Shown: piece by piece, positions 44,855 through 53,869 of the stretch
Position numbering within the stretch: the first letter of the stretch is position 1
How the letters are laid out: each line of letters starts with the position of its first letter
Source: Streptomyces sp. NBC_00259
GTDB taxonomy: Bacteria; Actinomycetota; Actinomycetes; Streptomycetales; Streptomycetaceae
DNA: 64,000 bases
Direction: 5' to 3'
NCBI RefSeq assembly: GCF_036181745.1
Contig: NZ_CP108080.1
Location: forward strand, 5,955,501-6,019,500
Made by a program: the position numbers and the translations under genes
The notes under the pieces: generated by a model
What the model saw: only the letters and a program-made list of their open reading frames with translations
What the model was told of the DNA's origin: nothing
Database searches by the model: none

Positions 44855-46174
44855 GTGCCGCCCAGGACCGCGGACGTCCTGCGCGTCGAGGAGCAGCACG
44901 AGGTGCTGGAGGGGACCGCGCGGCAGGCCGCCGAGCGGCTCGTGGAACTGCTCGGCGAGGCGTTGGAGATCGCCGGGAGCGGCGACGGGCGCGGGAAGAC
45001 GCCCACGCCGCCCGGCCCCGCGGGCGCCCAGTTCCTGGTGCGTCCGACAATGTTCCGGCTGCTCCCGGTCGTCGTCCGGGCGGTCCGCCGTGAGCTCCGC
45101 CGGGACTCGCCCGTGTTCCGGCACGCCGTCCGCCTGGCGGCGGTGGCCACGCTCGGCTATCTGATCGCCGCCCGGCTACCTCTGGGTCACGGCTACTGGG
45201 CGCCCATCGCCTCGGTGATGGTGATGCGGCCGGACTTCCACCGGACGTACGCGCGTGCGGTGGCCCGTCTCGCCGGGACCCTGGCGGGGGTCGCGCTCGC
45301 CACCGGGATGGTGCGGGCCCTGGGGCCGGACGCCCAGGTGTTCGGCGCCCTGGCCGTGGTCTCGGCGGGTCTGTCGTACACGGTGATCCGTACCGGCTAC
45401 GCCTACTCCCAGTGCTTCACTGCCGCGTACGTCGTCTTCCTGCTCGGGATGGGCGGCCAGGCATGGGAGCAGACGGTCCCGGAGCGGGTGGTGCTCACCC
45501 TGCTCGGCGGGGCCCTGGCAATGCTGGCGTACGTCGTGTTCCCCGCATGGGAGACGCCCCGGCTGCCGGGCCGACTTGCGGACTGGCTCGCCGCCAACGG
45601 CCGCTACGCGGCCGCGGTGCTCCGCAGCCACGCCGAACCGACCCAGGAGCATCGCGCCGACATGCGCAGGGCCCTGCTGGCGAGCAGGGACGCACGTGCC
45701 GCCTGGCAGGAGGCCTTCGACCGGGCAAGGCAGGAACCGGTCCGCCCCAGGGGCCTGACGTCGCGCGAGGCGGAGGAGGCGCAGGAGGCGCTCGAGGGGT
45801 TCGGCCGGGCGGCGATGCTCATGGAGAGCCACGTCCCGCGGGCCGACAGCCGTTTCGTCCCCGAGGCGGAGCGGTTCGCCGAGGCCCTGGAGGCGGACAC
45901 CGCGCAGGCTGCGGTCGACGTGCGCGAGCACAGGAATCCGCACTGGGGGCGCGTGGACGAGGCGCTCCACGCGTGGGAGCGCTCCGCCGGGGACCGGAGC
46001 CCGGTGGTGCGGCGCGGGGCGGAACTGCAGAAGCGAGCCTTGGAGGACCTCGCGACGGCCGTGAGCCGCACACCCCTGGAACGGGACGTCGGCTCTGCTC
46101 GCGAGGAGCAGCGGGCGCGGGCGGCCGTGGCGGCGGAAGGTGACGGATCAGGACCCGCGCACCGGGGTGGGTGA
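44855..46174 (+). CDS. FUSC-family membrane protein, C-terminal half
   Basis: 439 residues from GTG at 44855. Five to six membrane helices (AVRLAAVATLGYLIAARLPL, YWAPIASVMVMRPDF, FGALAVVSAGLSYTVI, CFTAAYVVFLLGMGG, VVLTLLGGALAMLAYVVF) form an FUSC-type domain, followed by a cytoplasmic helical tail. Upstream the frame continues as ELLDAAADVLDAAARSIRRG up to an in-frame stop at 44852-44854, and the normal first membrane domain is absent. The gene thus looks 5'-truncated near 44775, right after jetD. Family members are putative exporters of aromatic or toxic compounds. Activity is doubtful. Confidence 0.65.
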   Translation: MPPRTADVLRVEEQHEVLEGTARQAAERLVELLGEALEIAGSGDGRGKTPTPPGPAGAQFLVRPTMFRLLPVVVRAVRRELRRDSPVFRHAVRLAAVATLGYLIAARLPLGHGYWAPIASVMVMRPDFHRTYARAVARLAGTLAGVALATGMVRALGPDAQVFGALAVVSAGLSYTVIRTGYAYSQCFTAAYVVFLLGMGGQAWEQTVPERVVLTLLGGALAMLAYVVFPAWETPRLPGRLADWLAANGRYAAAVLRSHAEPTQEHRADMRRALLASRDARAAWQEAFDRARQEPVRPRGLTSREAEEAQEALEGFGRAAMLMESHVPRADSRFVPEAERFAEALEADTAQAAVDVREHRNPHWGRVDEALHAWERSAGDRSPVVRRGAELQKRALEDLATAVSRTPLERDVGSAREEQRARAAVAAEGDGSGPAHRGG

Positions 46175-46687
46175 CGGCTCAGGCGACGGGGAACGCCCCG
46201 CCTCCTGGAGCGGCGGGAAGTAGTCACCCGGCCGCGTCGATCGCCGCCACACGTACGCCGCTGTCGCCATCACGAGGATCAGCCCCGCCAGGATGAGCAG
46301 TTCGATCCCCTCGACGTTCCACCGGAAGGACTTCTCCGCCTCGGCCGTCACGATGAGCACCTTGCGGATGCCGGCGATCAGGCCGACGACGAGGAACGGC
46401 TCCGCGTCGAGGGTCTGGTTCCTGATGGTGAGGCGGACGGTGTGGAGCAGCTCGGCCACGATGAACAGCACAAGGCCGTTGTCCAAGGCGGAGAGAACGA
46501 CCGTCTCCTCGCGGAACGGCCCCTGGATCGACCTGATGACGTCGTGGACGACCCCGACGGTCAGGAGCCCCGCGAGGAGGACGAGGAGCGCCGCGACGAC
46601 GAGGTGGATGCCGTCCTCGATGAGCTGCAGGACGCCCTGTACCCGGCCGCCCTCGATCTTCGGGAGAATGGGTCGCACAGCCAGCAT
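46148..46687 (-). CDS. PsiE-family phosphate-starvation-inducible membrane protein
   Basis: 179 residues with four hydrophobic segments (LVVAALLVLLAGLLTVGVVH, VLSALDNGLVLFIVAELLHTV, PFLVVGLIAGIRKVLIVTA, ELLILAGLILVMATAAYVW). The family motif LVVGLIAGIRKVL is present. Function unknown; PsiE proteins are small inner-membrane proteins. Its 3' end overlaps the convergent FUSC gene by 27 bp. Confidence 0.82.
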   Translation of the reverse strand: MLAVRPILPKIEGGRVQGVLQLIEDGIHLVVAALLVLLAGLLTVGVVHDVIRSIQGPFREETVVLSALDNGLVLFIVAELLHTVRLTIRNQTLDAEPFLVVGLIAGIRKVLIVTAEAEKSFRWNVEGIELLILAGLILVMATAAYVWRRSTRPGDYFPPLQEAGRSPSPEPSPTPVRGS

Positions 46688-47115
46688 GCTAGGGGTGCCC
46701 CGGCTTGCAGGCGCGGCGTGCTGGCGAACGGGTGGACGAGCGGATCCCTCCCTGTGGTGACAGCTTGGGAGAAGGGGCGAAGCTCGACATCAACGAGGCC
46801 CTACCCGGCGGCAGGACAAGGGTGTATGAGGCAGCCCGACGCGGACACGAACGGCAGGAACCTGCGGGTTCGTCCTGGTCGCCGACCCGGGGCCTGCCCT
46901 CCGAGACGGCCCGGGACCTCGCCCCCCGGCCTGCCGGAGGCTGCGCCCCGCACCGCCAGGGGCATCCGCTGGCAGACGGACACCGACGGCACCCTGGCGG
47001 CGAACGAGCTGCGTTGCCGGAGTAGCGCGAAGCGATAGCGGGGAACCTGTACTGGGCCCATTGCTGCGTGGCGGGCGCACCGTGCCGGAGGACGCGAGTG
47101 CACTGCAGGTGTGTG
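46688..47115. other. no recognisable gene
   Basis: About 430 bp between divergent psiE-like and ackA genes. A plus-strand frame near 46930-47035 reads TARGIRWQTDTDGTLAANEL but has no start or family I recognise. The last ~80 bp should contain the ackA promoter; no clear elements are seen. Confidence 0.3.
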
Positions 47116-48258
47116 ATGAGTGCTGGCCGCTCCCACGAGAGCCGTGATGGTCACGTACTGGTCCTCGATGCTGGCTCTTCGAGCCTTCACATCGCTCTGT
47201 TCGCGGCGGACGGTGAACGGGTGGCGGATCGAGACGCCTCGGAGCCCCCGGGGCCTGCTGCGGCGGCGGAACTGCGGGACTTCCTCAGCAAGGTGCCCGC
47301 TCCTGCGGCGGTTGGTCACCGCATCGTCCACAGCGGTCCGCACCTGACCGGACATACGCTGATCGACGCACGCGTACGGGCGCTGCTGGCGGACGTAGCC
47401 GATCTCGCGCCGCTGCACGTGACCCCTGCCCTGCGTGTGGTCGATGCCGCACGAGAACTCCTGCCCGACGTGCCTCATGTCGCCTGCTTCGACACCGTCT
47501 TTCACAAGGATCTGCCGGCAGAGGCGCGGACGTACGCCGTGCCGGAGCGATGGCGAGCCGAATATGGGCTGCGCCGGTACGGCTTCCACGGGTTTTCCTA
47601 CTCGTGGGCACTGCAGAGGACGGTGCAGGCCCTGGGCCGCCCCGTCGACAACCTCCAGGTCGTGCTCGTGCACATGGGCGGCGGCTGCTCGGCCTGCGCC
47701 GTCCGGAACGGACGCAGTGTGGACACCACCATGGGCCTCACTCCGCTGGAAGGCCTGGTGATGAGCCGGCGCAGCGGCAGCCTCGACCCCGGCGCGCTGC
47801 TGTGGCTGCAGCGGCGGCACGGTCTGCGCACGGACGAATTGGATGACACACTCCACCGGCATTCCGGTCTGCTCGGCCTCTCCGGTACCTCGGGAGACAC
47901 CCGGGACCTGGTGCGCGCCCGCGCGGAGGGTGATGCCGCGGCCGCTCTGGCGCTGGCGACGTTCACACTCAGCTGCCGCAGGGGCATCGCCTCGATGGCC
48001 GCCTCGCTGGACCGGCTGGACGCGCTGGTCTTCACCGGGGAGATCGGCGAAGACCAACCCGAGGTACGTGAGGAGATCTGCTCGGCCCTGACTGTTCTCG
48101 GCGTACGAGGCGGGCTACTCGTCCCCGAACTGGAACATTTGATGCGAGAAGGCCTCCGACGCATCGATCAGGTGGGGAGAGGTGTCCCGGTCCTCGTGGT
48201 CGTAACCGGCGAGACCCAGCAGATCGCCGCCGAGACCCGACGGGTGCTCGGCGTGTGA
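47116..48258 (+). CDS. acetate kinase family protein
   Basis: 380 residues from the ATG at 47116; the frame extends ~16 codons upstream, but the ATG sits just before VLVLDAGSSSLHIALFA, the phosphate-1 motif. Other family motifs: VGHRIVHSG, CFDTVFHKDLP, YGFHGFSYSW, VLVHMGGGCSACAV, TTMGLTPLEGLVMSRRSGSLDPG and FTGEIGED. It would interconvert acetyl phosphate and acetate with ADP/ATP. HS(Y)SW and IAL for IKF are small departures from classical AckA, suggesting the variant seen beside stress genes in actinomycetes. No phosphotransacetylase is adjacent. Confidence 0.86.
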   Translation: MSAGRSHESRDGHVLVLDAGSSSLHIALFAADGERVADRDASEPPGPAAAAELRDFLSKVPAPAAVGHRIVHSGPHLTGHTLIDARVRALLADVADLAPLHVTPALRVVDAARELLPDVPHVACFDTVFHKDLPAEARTYAVPERWRAEYGLRRYGFHGFSYSWALQRTVQALGRPVDNLQVVLVHMGGGCSACAVRNGRSVDTTMGLTPLEGLVMSRRSGSLDPGALLWLQRRHGLRTDELDDTLHRHSGLLGLSGTSGDTRDLVRARAEGDAAAALALATFTLSCRRGIASMAASLDRLDALVFTGEIGEDQPEVREEICSALTVLGVRGGLLVPELEHLMREGLRRIDQVGRGVPVLVVVTGETQQIAAETRRVLGV

Positions 48259-48658
48259 CTGGCCAAGGCAACTGCCCGCACATCCACACTCACCTGGCCC
48301 GCGCACAGAACCGGCCTCCTGTACCAGGACAGCGCGGGGGAGTGGCGACGCCTGGTCCTGTACGCCGACCGCTCCATTGGCAGGCACGAGGATTACCGGC
48401 CAGCCACACGCTGCCCTGTGCAACGCCGTCCGCACCCTCTACCCGCTCCTCCACGCCGACATCGACCGGTTGCCGCTCACGGTCGCCGACCCGCGACGGG
48501 GAGACGTTCACCGTCCTCGTCGGCAGCAACAACAACGCCTGGCAGACTCCGCAGCTACCGGCCGTCGAGGAGGTACGAGTCCCGTGGGGTCTTTCGCCAT
48601 CCGTGTACGCGTGCGTCACCGTGACGAACGCGCCCGGCGCCGGATGAACACGGCGCGC
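48259..48658. other. degraded coding remnant, unidentified
   Basis: Short protein-like pieces occur in shifting plus-strand frames (LYQDSAGEWRRLVLYADRSI; FTVLVGSNNNAWQTPQL, then VPWGLSPSVYACVTV). None can be assigned to a family. It looks like one decayed gene with at least one frameshift. Confidence 0.3.
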
Positions 48659-49096
48659 TCAGGCGGCGGGGGTGAGTTCGGCGCGGCCGAACAGCAGCGC
48701 GTAGCCGGAGGGAAGCTGGCCCAGGATGCGGGTGAGGAGGTCGGGGCCGGCCAGGGCAGCGACGGCGGCGAAGACGGCCCCGGTGTCCCAGCGGGTGGTG
48801 GCCAGGGAGGCGTCGGCGCGGTCGGCGAGGTCCTCGACGAAGGCCCAGCCGGTCAGGGGCTGGGTGTCGGGGATCTGTGTGGTCAGGACGCGTGCGGCTT
48901 CGAAGGGGAGACGGTCGGTGAGTGCGACGCGTTCGTCGCCTGTCAGCTGGCGTCCGAGTCCCGCGAGGACCAGGTGGATGGCTTCCTCGGCCCGCTCGCG
49001 GGTGGGGTAGGCGCCTTCGTAGCGGACCTTCTCCACCATCTGTTCGTACGTCATCGCGGGCAGCTGCTGCAGCGGTGTGTGCGGGTCGGAGATCAC
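48659..49096 (-). CDS. DUF2267 family protein
   Basis: 145 residues from GTG at 49096, chosen because GAAAGG lies about 10 bp upstream; ATG at 49054 is an alternative. DUF2267 features: YEQMVEKVRYEGAYPTRERAEEA, LVLAGLGRQLTGDERVALTDRLP and a C-terminal LLTRILGQLPSGYALLFG. All-helical protein of unknown function, often near small heat-shock genes. It is paralogous to the next gene and in the same leftward cluster with hsp18. Confidence 0.8.
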   Translation of the reverse strand: MISDPHTPLQQLPAMTYEQMVEKVRYEGAYPTRERAEEAIHLVLAGLGRQLTGDERVALTDRLPFEAARVLTTQIPDTQPLTGWAFVEDLADRADASLATTRWDTGAVFAAVAALAGPDLLTRILGQLPSGYALLFGRAELTPAA

Positions 49097-49156
49097 TGCG
49101 GTGGTTGCCTTTCTGTCGCCGTGGTGCCGTTGTGCGGGCACCGGGTGTGCTGTCGG

Positions 49157-49552
49157 TCAGGTGGGCTGGGGGCGGCCGAAGAGCAGGTCGTAGCCTGTGG
49201 GGAGCTGGAGCAGGATCTGCCTCAGCAGGTCGTCGCCGGCCGCGTCGGCGGTGGTGCTGAGGACCGCGCTGACGTCCCAGGCCGCGGTCTGCTCGGTGGC
49301 CCCCTCGATCCAGGCCGCCGTCGCGCGTACGAACCGCTCCGGTGGCAGCGGCTCGGCGCTCTGCAGCGGGTTGAGGAGGATCAGGGCGAAGTCTTCCGGC
49401 AGGCGCGCCGCGAGCTGGGCGCGCACCTCGCCGACCAGGTGCGCGCCCAGCAGGGCGAGCACCACACGGGCCGCGCGTTCTGCTTCCTGCAGGCTGTCGT
49501 ACTCACCGCGTTCCTTCACCCGGTCGAGGAACGCCTCGCGTCGCAGGGTCAT
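49157..49552 (-). CDS. DUF2267 family protein
   Basis: 131 residues from ATG at 49552, which has GAAGAAGG 8 bp upstream; an in-frame GTG three codons earlier is too close to that site. Features: FLDRVKERGEYDSLQEAERA, LALLGAHLVGEVRAQLAARLP and the C-terminal LLRQILLQLPTGYDLLFGRP, which mirrors the neighbouring paralogue. It is probably co-transcribed with hsp18 and the second DUF2267 gene as a RheA-controlled heat-shock operon. Confidence 0.8.
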   Translation of the reverse strand: MTLRREAFLDRVKERGEYDSLQEAERAARVVLALLGAHLVGEVRAQLAARLPEDFALILLNPLQSAEPLPPERFVRATAAWIEGATEQTAAWDVSAVLSTTADAAGDDLLRQILLQLPTGYDLLFGRPQPT

Positions 49553-49649
49553 CGCCGACACCTTCTTCGGTCGATGGGGTGCGGAGGACGGGAGAGGGGG
49601 AGATCGATGACCCGTCCTCCGCCGCTGTTCGGCCCTTGTCGCCCTCGGG

Positions 49650-50081
49650 TCAGCCGGAGATCTCCCGGCGGCCGGATCCGCCGCCGATGGCGATCTTGCG
49701 GGGCTTGGCGCGCTCGGCGATCGGGATCCGCAGGGTGAGCACGCCGGCGTCGTAGTCGGCCTCGATGTGCTCGGTGTCCAGCGTGTCGGCCAGCACGATC
49801 TGGCGGGAGAAGGCGCCCAGCGGCCGTTCCGACAGTTCCATCTGCACGTCGTCGGCCTTCGCCACGGGCCGGCGCTCGGCCTTGACGGTCAGCATGTTCC
49901 GCTCGACGTCGATGTCGATCGCGTCCGCGCTGACGCCGGGGATGTCGAGGGCCACCACGTACCGGTCGCCCTCGCGGTAGGCGTCCATCGGCATCGGGGA
50001 CGGCCGCGACCAGGTGCCCGGGCCCATCAGCTGCTGAGTCAGCCGGTCCAGCTCACGGAAGGGGTCGGTGCGCATCAACAT
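49650..50081 (-). CDS. hsp18: small heat-shock protein Hsp20/Hsp18
   Basis: 143 residues with an alpha-crystallin domain (DRYVVALDIPGVSADAIDID, NMLTVKAERRP, and the closing GVLTLRIPIAERAKPRKIAI with the I-x-I-type tail). ATP-independent holdase chaperone. The start ATG at 50081 follows GGAGGT at about 50091; the in-frame ATG two codons on is less well placed. The promoter region carries two RheA-type operators shared with the divergent regulator. Confidence 0.9.
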   Translation of the reverse strand: MLMRTDPFRELDRLTQQLMGPGTWSRPSPMPMDAYREGDRYVVALDIPGVSADAIDIDVERNMLTVKAERRPVAKADDVQMELSERPLGAFSRQIVLADTLDTEHIEADYDAGVLTLRIPIAERAKPRKIAIGGGSGRREISG

Positions 50082-50147
50082 CGTGAAAACACCTCCAGCA
50101 GGTTCGGGCAGTTGCTGCCAATGCGCTTCACTGAAACCGTTGTAACA

Positions 50148-50166
50148 TGTCATCCAATGGATGACA
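50148..50166. promoter_or_regulatory. RheA operator, box 1 (perfect)
   Basis: TGTCATCCAATGGATGACA is a perfect 9-1-9 palindrome and exactly fits the TGTCATC-N5-GATGACA inverted repeat described for the S. albus hsp18/rheA promoters. It lies between hsp18 and the divergent regulator. Confidence 0.85.
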
Positions 50167-50173
50167 AGCACGG

Positions 50174-50192
50174 TGTCGTCCAGTCGATGACA
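50174..50192. promoter_or_regulatory. RheA operator, box 2 (one mismatch)
   Basis: TGTCGTCCAGTCGATGACA matches TGTCATC-N5-GATGACA with one mismatch. Its centre is 26 bp from box 1, about 2.5 helical turns. Confidence 0.75.
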
Positions 50193-50210
50193 AGCCTGAG
50201 GGAGGTGCCC

Positions 50211-50861
50211 GTGACAGCAGCCGACCGGCCGGCCCCGTCCAGCGCCGACGGCCGAAGCCCGGCCTCGTTCCTCGCCGCCGCGGCGGCCCTGCACGCCATA
50301 GACGACGCCCTGCACGCCGCCCGGCAAGGAACCTCTGACGCCCCCGCCCCGGACCCCGGCGCGGAGCAGGCACTGGCCTCCCTGCTGCTGCTGAGGCAGG
50401 TCCGCGAGCAGCTCGCCGGATGGGAGACCGGCCTGATCGAGACGGCCCGGCACGCGGGAGCCAGCTGGGCCGACCTCGCCCATCCGCTCGGCGTCGCCAG
50501 CCGCCAGGCGGCCGAACGCCGCTACCTGCGAGGCCGGCCCGGCCCCGTCGGAGCCACCGGCGAGCAACGCGTCCAGGCCACCCGCGAACGCCGTGCCGCC
50601 GACCGCACCCGAGCCGAATGGGCCCGCCGCAACGCAGCCGACCTGCGCCGCATCGCCGGCCAGATCACCGCCCTCACCGATCTCCCCACCGCCGCCCGCC
50701 ACCCGCTCGACCAACTCCACGCGGCCCTCGCCAACAACGACCCCGCCGACCTCATCCACCCCCTCAACGCCACCCGCCCCCACCTGACCACTACCCACCC
50801 CGACCTCGCCGCCCGACTCGACACCCTCACAGGTCCCGCCGCCCCGCCCACACCCGACTGA
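50211..50861 (+). CDS. rheA: RheA-like hsp18 repressor
   Basis: 216 residues from GTG at 50211, preceded by GGGAGG; upstream in-frame starts lie inside the operator boxes. The protein is the type annotated as hsp18 transcriptional regulator: helical N-terminus (FLAAAAALHAIDDALHAARQ), central SWADLAHPLGVASRQAAERRYL (probable DNA-binding helix pair), and DRTRAEWARRNAADLRRIAG. In S. albus RheA represses hsp18 and itself, and directly senses temperature. The divergent arrangement and operators fit the same circuit here. Confidence 0.78.
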   Translation: MTAADRPAPSSADGRSPASFLAAAAALHAIDDALHAARQGTSDAPAPDPGAEQALASLLLLRQVREQLAGWETGLIETARHAGASWADLAHPLGVASRQAAERRYLRGRPGPVGATGEQRVQATRERRAADRTRAEWARRNAADLRRIAGQITALTDLPTAARHPLDQLHAALANNDPADLIHPLNATRPHLTTTHPDLAARLDTLTGPAAPPTPD

Positions 50862-50965
50862 CCGAACGCACCACCACAACACCCGCGTCGGACCGGGCGA
50901 CCGTTCCGGCAATCACGCGGCATCGGGTATCCCGCGTACTTCCTGGTCCTGGCACGGTGATCCTC

Positions 50966-51351
50966 ATGCAGCCGCTGCCCGCAGCGTGTCCGCCCGGCCT
51001 GGTCCCGGACGCCACCGACGTCCACGCCTTCAACGCCGCCTACCGGCGGGCGCAAGTACCAGGTGTTCGTCGCCGTCGAGGAGCAGGGCCGGCGGTGGAC
51101 GGTGAAGGCGACACACTCACCGCGGGACCGGACCACACCGTCGTCGACGCACGTAGGGCGCGATCCGCACGGCCGTCATCCGGCTCATCCGCTCCCGCCA
51201 GATCCGCGCCGACTCCTCGGCCGGCCCGGTCTGCTTCGTGCTGTACGACGTGGAGAGCGAGCAGCGGGCCCGTGGCCTGGCCGCCGCGCTGCACGCCGCC
51301 CTGAACGGAGACCTCGATCCCCTGACGCGCGCGGTACCCGAAACATCCTGA
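50966..51351 (+). pseudogene. frameshifted hypothetical protein
   Basis: Three consecutive pieces in changing frames look like one protein: MQPLPAACPPGLVPDATDVH; KYQVFVAVEEQGRRWTVKAT; and VCFVLYDVESEQRARGLAAA to a stop at 51349-51351. At least two frame changes are needed. No family recognised. Confidence 0.4.
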
Positions 51352-51469
51352 CCACGGCGGGACCGGTGCAGCCCTGCCCCGGCACCGCACGATCAATCTC
51401 GTCGACGACCATGGCTCCATCGATCCACAGGGCCGACCTCCTGGTGATGCTGGGCGGGAAGTACGGACC

Positions 51470-52034
51470 CCCTCCTGACTGCCCTGAGGGAAGGCTCCCT
51501 GTCCCCGCCTGCGGTCGCACGTTTCATCGGTCAGGCCGCCCACAGATCACTGTGGCAAGCGGCCAACCGCCCACGCGCCCTGACCGAGCTCACCACCCTG
51601 CACGGTTGTTGCTCGCCCTGGCCGCAGGCACACGCCCCGGGCGCCGCTGGGTGGCAACCAGCTGGGCCCTCGCCGTGACGCACCTGGGCCTGATGGAGCG
51701 GCGCGAACAGCACACCGCCGCCGACACCCTCACCCTGATCCGGGCCGACCAGCCGGCCCTGCCCGGCGGGGCGAGCCGCTGGTCCGGGCCACTGGCGATC
51801 GTCCTCGACCTCGCCGACGGCCGCCTGGCCCGCCACCAGGGCGCCGTCTCCCTGCTCGGTGACTACGCCGACACCTTGGCCGACGCCGCGTACTGGACCT
51901 GGCTCACCCTGCGCCACGAACCCAGCCGCACCGTACGAACAGCCGCCGTCGCCGCCTGGGCGCTTCCCGTTGCCACCGTCACCGGCATCGCGAACCGGCA
52001 TCGGAAGGCGGTGGTCGACCCTCGCCGGGGCTGA
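51470..52034 (+). pseudogene. CDP-alcohol phosphatidyltransferase, frameshifted
   Basis: The first piece (LLTALREGSLSPPAVARFIG, RPRALTELTTLHG) and the second (LALAAGTRPGRRWVATSWALAV onwards) are in different frames, with the change near 51600. The second piece retains the complete family motif D-x2-DG-x2-AR-x8-G-x3-D-x3-D (in DLADGRLARHQGAVSLLGDYADTLAD). Such membrane enzymes transfer a phosphoalcohol to form phospholipids or related products. Likely a pseudogene, unless the shift is a sequencing error. Confidence 0.65.
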
Positions 52035-52179
52035 GTTTGCCCGCTCGGAGGCAGGCAAGAATGGTCAGTGCGGTGCACATACCGCTCACTCTGCACGTAA
52101 CGCACGTCGACAGCCTGTCTCTGTCTCCGCCACGGAAGTCGGCATCTTCTGGGGCTTCACGATCGACTGAAGATCTCCC

Positions 52180-52370
52180 GTGCGTACCCGTTCCGCCCCC
52201 TATCCCGATCGCGCGACCGCACAGTGGTGTACCCAGCAGGTCGTCACACGCAACGAGCAGGCCGTACACCGCTGGCTGGCCCGGGGCACGCGCCCGAGGC
52301 TCACCATCGAGGCCGCCTGGCCGTCCCGTGAGCAGCCCGTCTGGCCTGTGTTGCTGCAGGCGATGATCTG
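52180..52370 (+). pseudogene. RNase A-like (CdiA-CT type) toxin domain fragment
   Basis: About 60 residues: PYPDRATAQWCTQQVVTRNE followed by HRWLARGTRPRLTIEAAW. This matches the C-terminal end of bacterial RNase A-like toxin domains (pattern FPDxATAxxxxxxxxxxNxxxIxxWL). The upstream part of the toxin, with its catalytic His, is absent. It is followed by a decayed WXG/lysozyme-like gene. Confidence 0.5.
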
Positions 52371-52439
52371 CGGCGGCCGGCGCGGCGGATTCCGGGATGC
52401 GGCTGAATCAGGTGCCGCCGGAGCCAGGAGGCGGCGGGA

Positions 52440-53463
52440 CAGGCGTCCGACCAGGCGACGGGTTCCGGGTGAAGCATCAGTCCCTTGACGGCAGTTCGCA
52501 TCTGCTGATCGAGCTGGCCGGGCTGCTCTACCAGGGGCGTCCGGACGGGGAGTTGTGCACGACGGCGCGGGCGCCGCGTGCGGCCGGGCGAAGCGCGTCG
52601 AGAAGGAGGCCAGGGACAGCTGTACGGCCTCGCTCGACGCCGCGTACAAGGGCGCTGCCCGATCTCCGCGGCGGCGGCTTCGGGGACGCGAAGGAGCTGC
52701 TCGGGTCGATACCGGCGCTGCGGGCCGAGGCGGCACAGGCCAAGGACGATCCGCTGGCGAAGCCGGTGGGCAGCGGCCCGAAGGCCGAGTTCACCCAACC
52801 GGTGGGCAGGACGACGAGTCGGCGGCGTTGCTGGACATCCGGCTGCGGCTCACGCAGCTGCCGGAGGCCGAGGACGCGTACTGGTCGACGCCGTCCGACG
52901 CCCAGGACCGGCGCGAGTGGATCGCCGCGAACAAGGAGATCATCAAGGCGGCCGCCGAGCGCTCCGGCCTTCCGGCCGACATGGTCGAGGGCATCGCGTG
53001 GCAGGAGATCGGCGGGCAGTGGGGCTGGATGGACGACGGCGTCGACACGATCCGGCAGCTCTCGGACGGCGGCCGGCTGCCCTGGACGCCGGAGAACCTG
53101 CCGATCGACCGGCTCGCCGGCCCGCCCGACGAGACGTCCTTCGGTCCGATCGCGATCCAGGTGCGCCGTGGCGCGGAGGTGCTCGGTTACGACCCGGAGA
53201 ACCTCACAGAGGGCCAGCGCGACACCATCGAAGCCGCCCTCCAGGACCCGGGCCAGAACATCTTCATCGCAAGCGAGTATCTGAAGATGCTCAAGGAGGA
53301 GAGCGGCTTCGCGGACGTACCGGCCGAGGAGATGACCCGCGAGCAGCGCCAGGAGCTGGCCGCCCGCTACAACGGCGGACCCTATTGGCAGAATGACCAG
53401 GCCCAGGCCTACGGCCGGGGCTTCGACCGGAACCTGGACGACGCGAGAGGCGCCATCAAGTGA
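52440..53463 (+). pseudogene. WXG-like/lysozyme-like protein, multiply frameshifted
   Basis: Coherent pieces alternate between two frames: DGFRVKHQSLDGSSHLLIEL (helical WXG100-like N-terminus), then AKRVEKEARDSCTASLDAAY, then LRGGGFGDAKELLGSIPALR. An intact C-terminal domain follows from about 52850 to 53463 (EIIKAAAERSGLPADMVEGI, AWQEIGGQWGWMDDGVDTI, AARYNGGPYW), resembling a transglycosylase/lysozyme fold with catalytic Glu in AWQEIGG. At least three frame changes are needed. The last 200 codons could still be translated as a shorter protein. Confidence 0.55.
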
Positions 53464-53780
53464 GTGAGGCAGGACGCGTGTCCGGTGCGGCGCGCGGATC
53501 GTGGACGGTCGTGCTCGCCCTTGTGAATCTGCTCGGCTGCTACCTGGGCTACGGCGCCCTGTTCATCCCGCCCGAGGGCGACTGGGACTCGGCCGCGATC
53601 GACGGGATCGCCGCGGCCGCCGTGTTCCTGTGCGTCCTCGGCGCGCTTACTCTCCTCCTCTCGTACGTGCCCGTGCGGCGCGGCACCCTCGCCCGCTGGT
53701 GGCTGCTGCCACCCGCGGTGTTCCTGCTGTTCGGTATCGCGCGCCTGGTCCACATCGAGTACGCCTATCCGGTTTCCTGA
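53460..53780 (+). CDS. small three-helix membrane protein
   Basis: 106 residues with three hydrophobic segments (TVVLALVNLLGCYLGYGALF, IAAAAVFLCVLGALTLLLSY, WWLLPPAVFLLFGIARLVHI). GTG at 53460 overlaps the stop of the lysozyme-like gene (GTGA), so the two were co-translated. Position after a possible secreted effector would suit an immunity or accessory role, but nothing in the sequence proves it. Confidence 0.6.
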   Translation: MSEAGRVSGAARGSWTVVLALVNLLGCYLGYGALFIPPEGDWDSAAIDGIAAAAVFLCVLGALTLLLSYVPVRRGTLARWWLLPPAVFLLFGIARLVHIEYAYPVS

Positions 53781-53869
53781 CGCGTATCGCGTACGACTCC
53801 CCTGTGGGTACGGGGGCGTTGGGCTCCGGTGCCCCTCGCTGCCGCTGAGCGGCCGGGGCGGCATCGTGA

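Noticed and set aside
46148..46174. Overlap of FUSC and psiE-like genes as a sign of misannotation.
   Set aside because: Short convergent overlaps are common, and both frames are supported by protein features up to near their ends.
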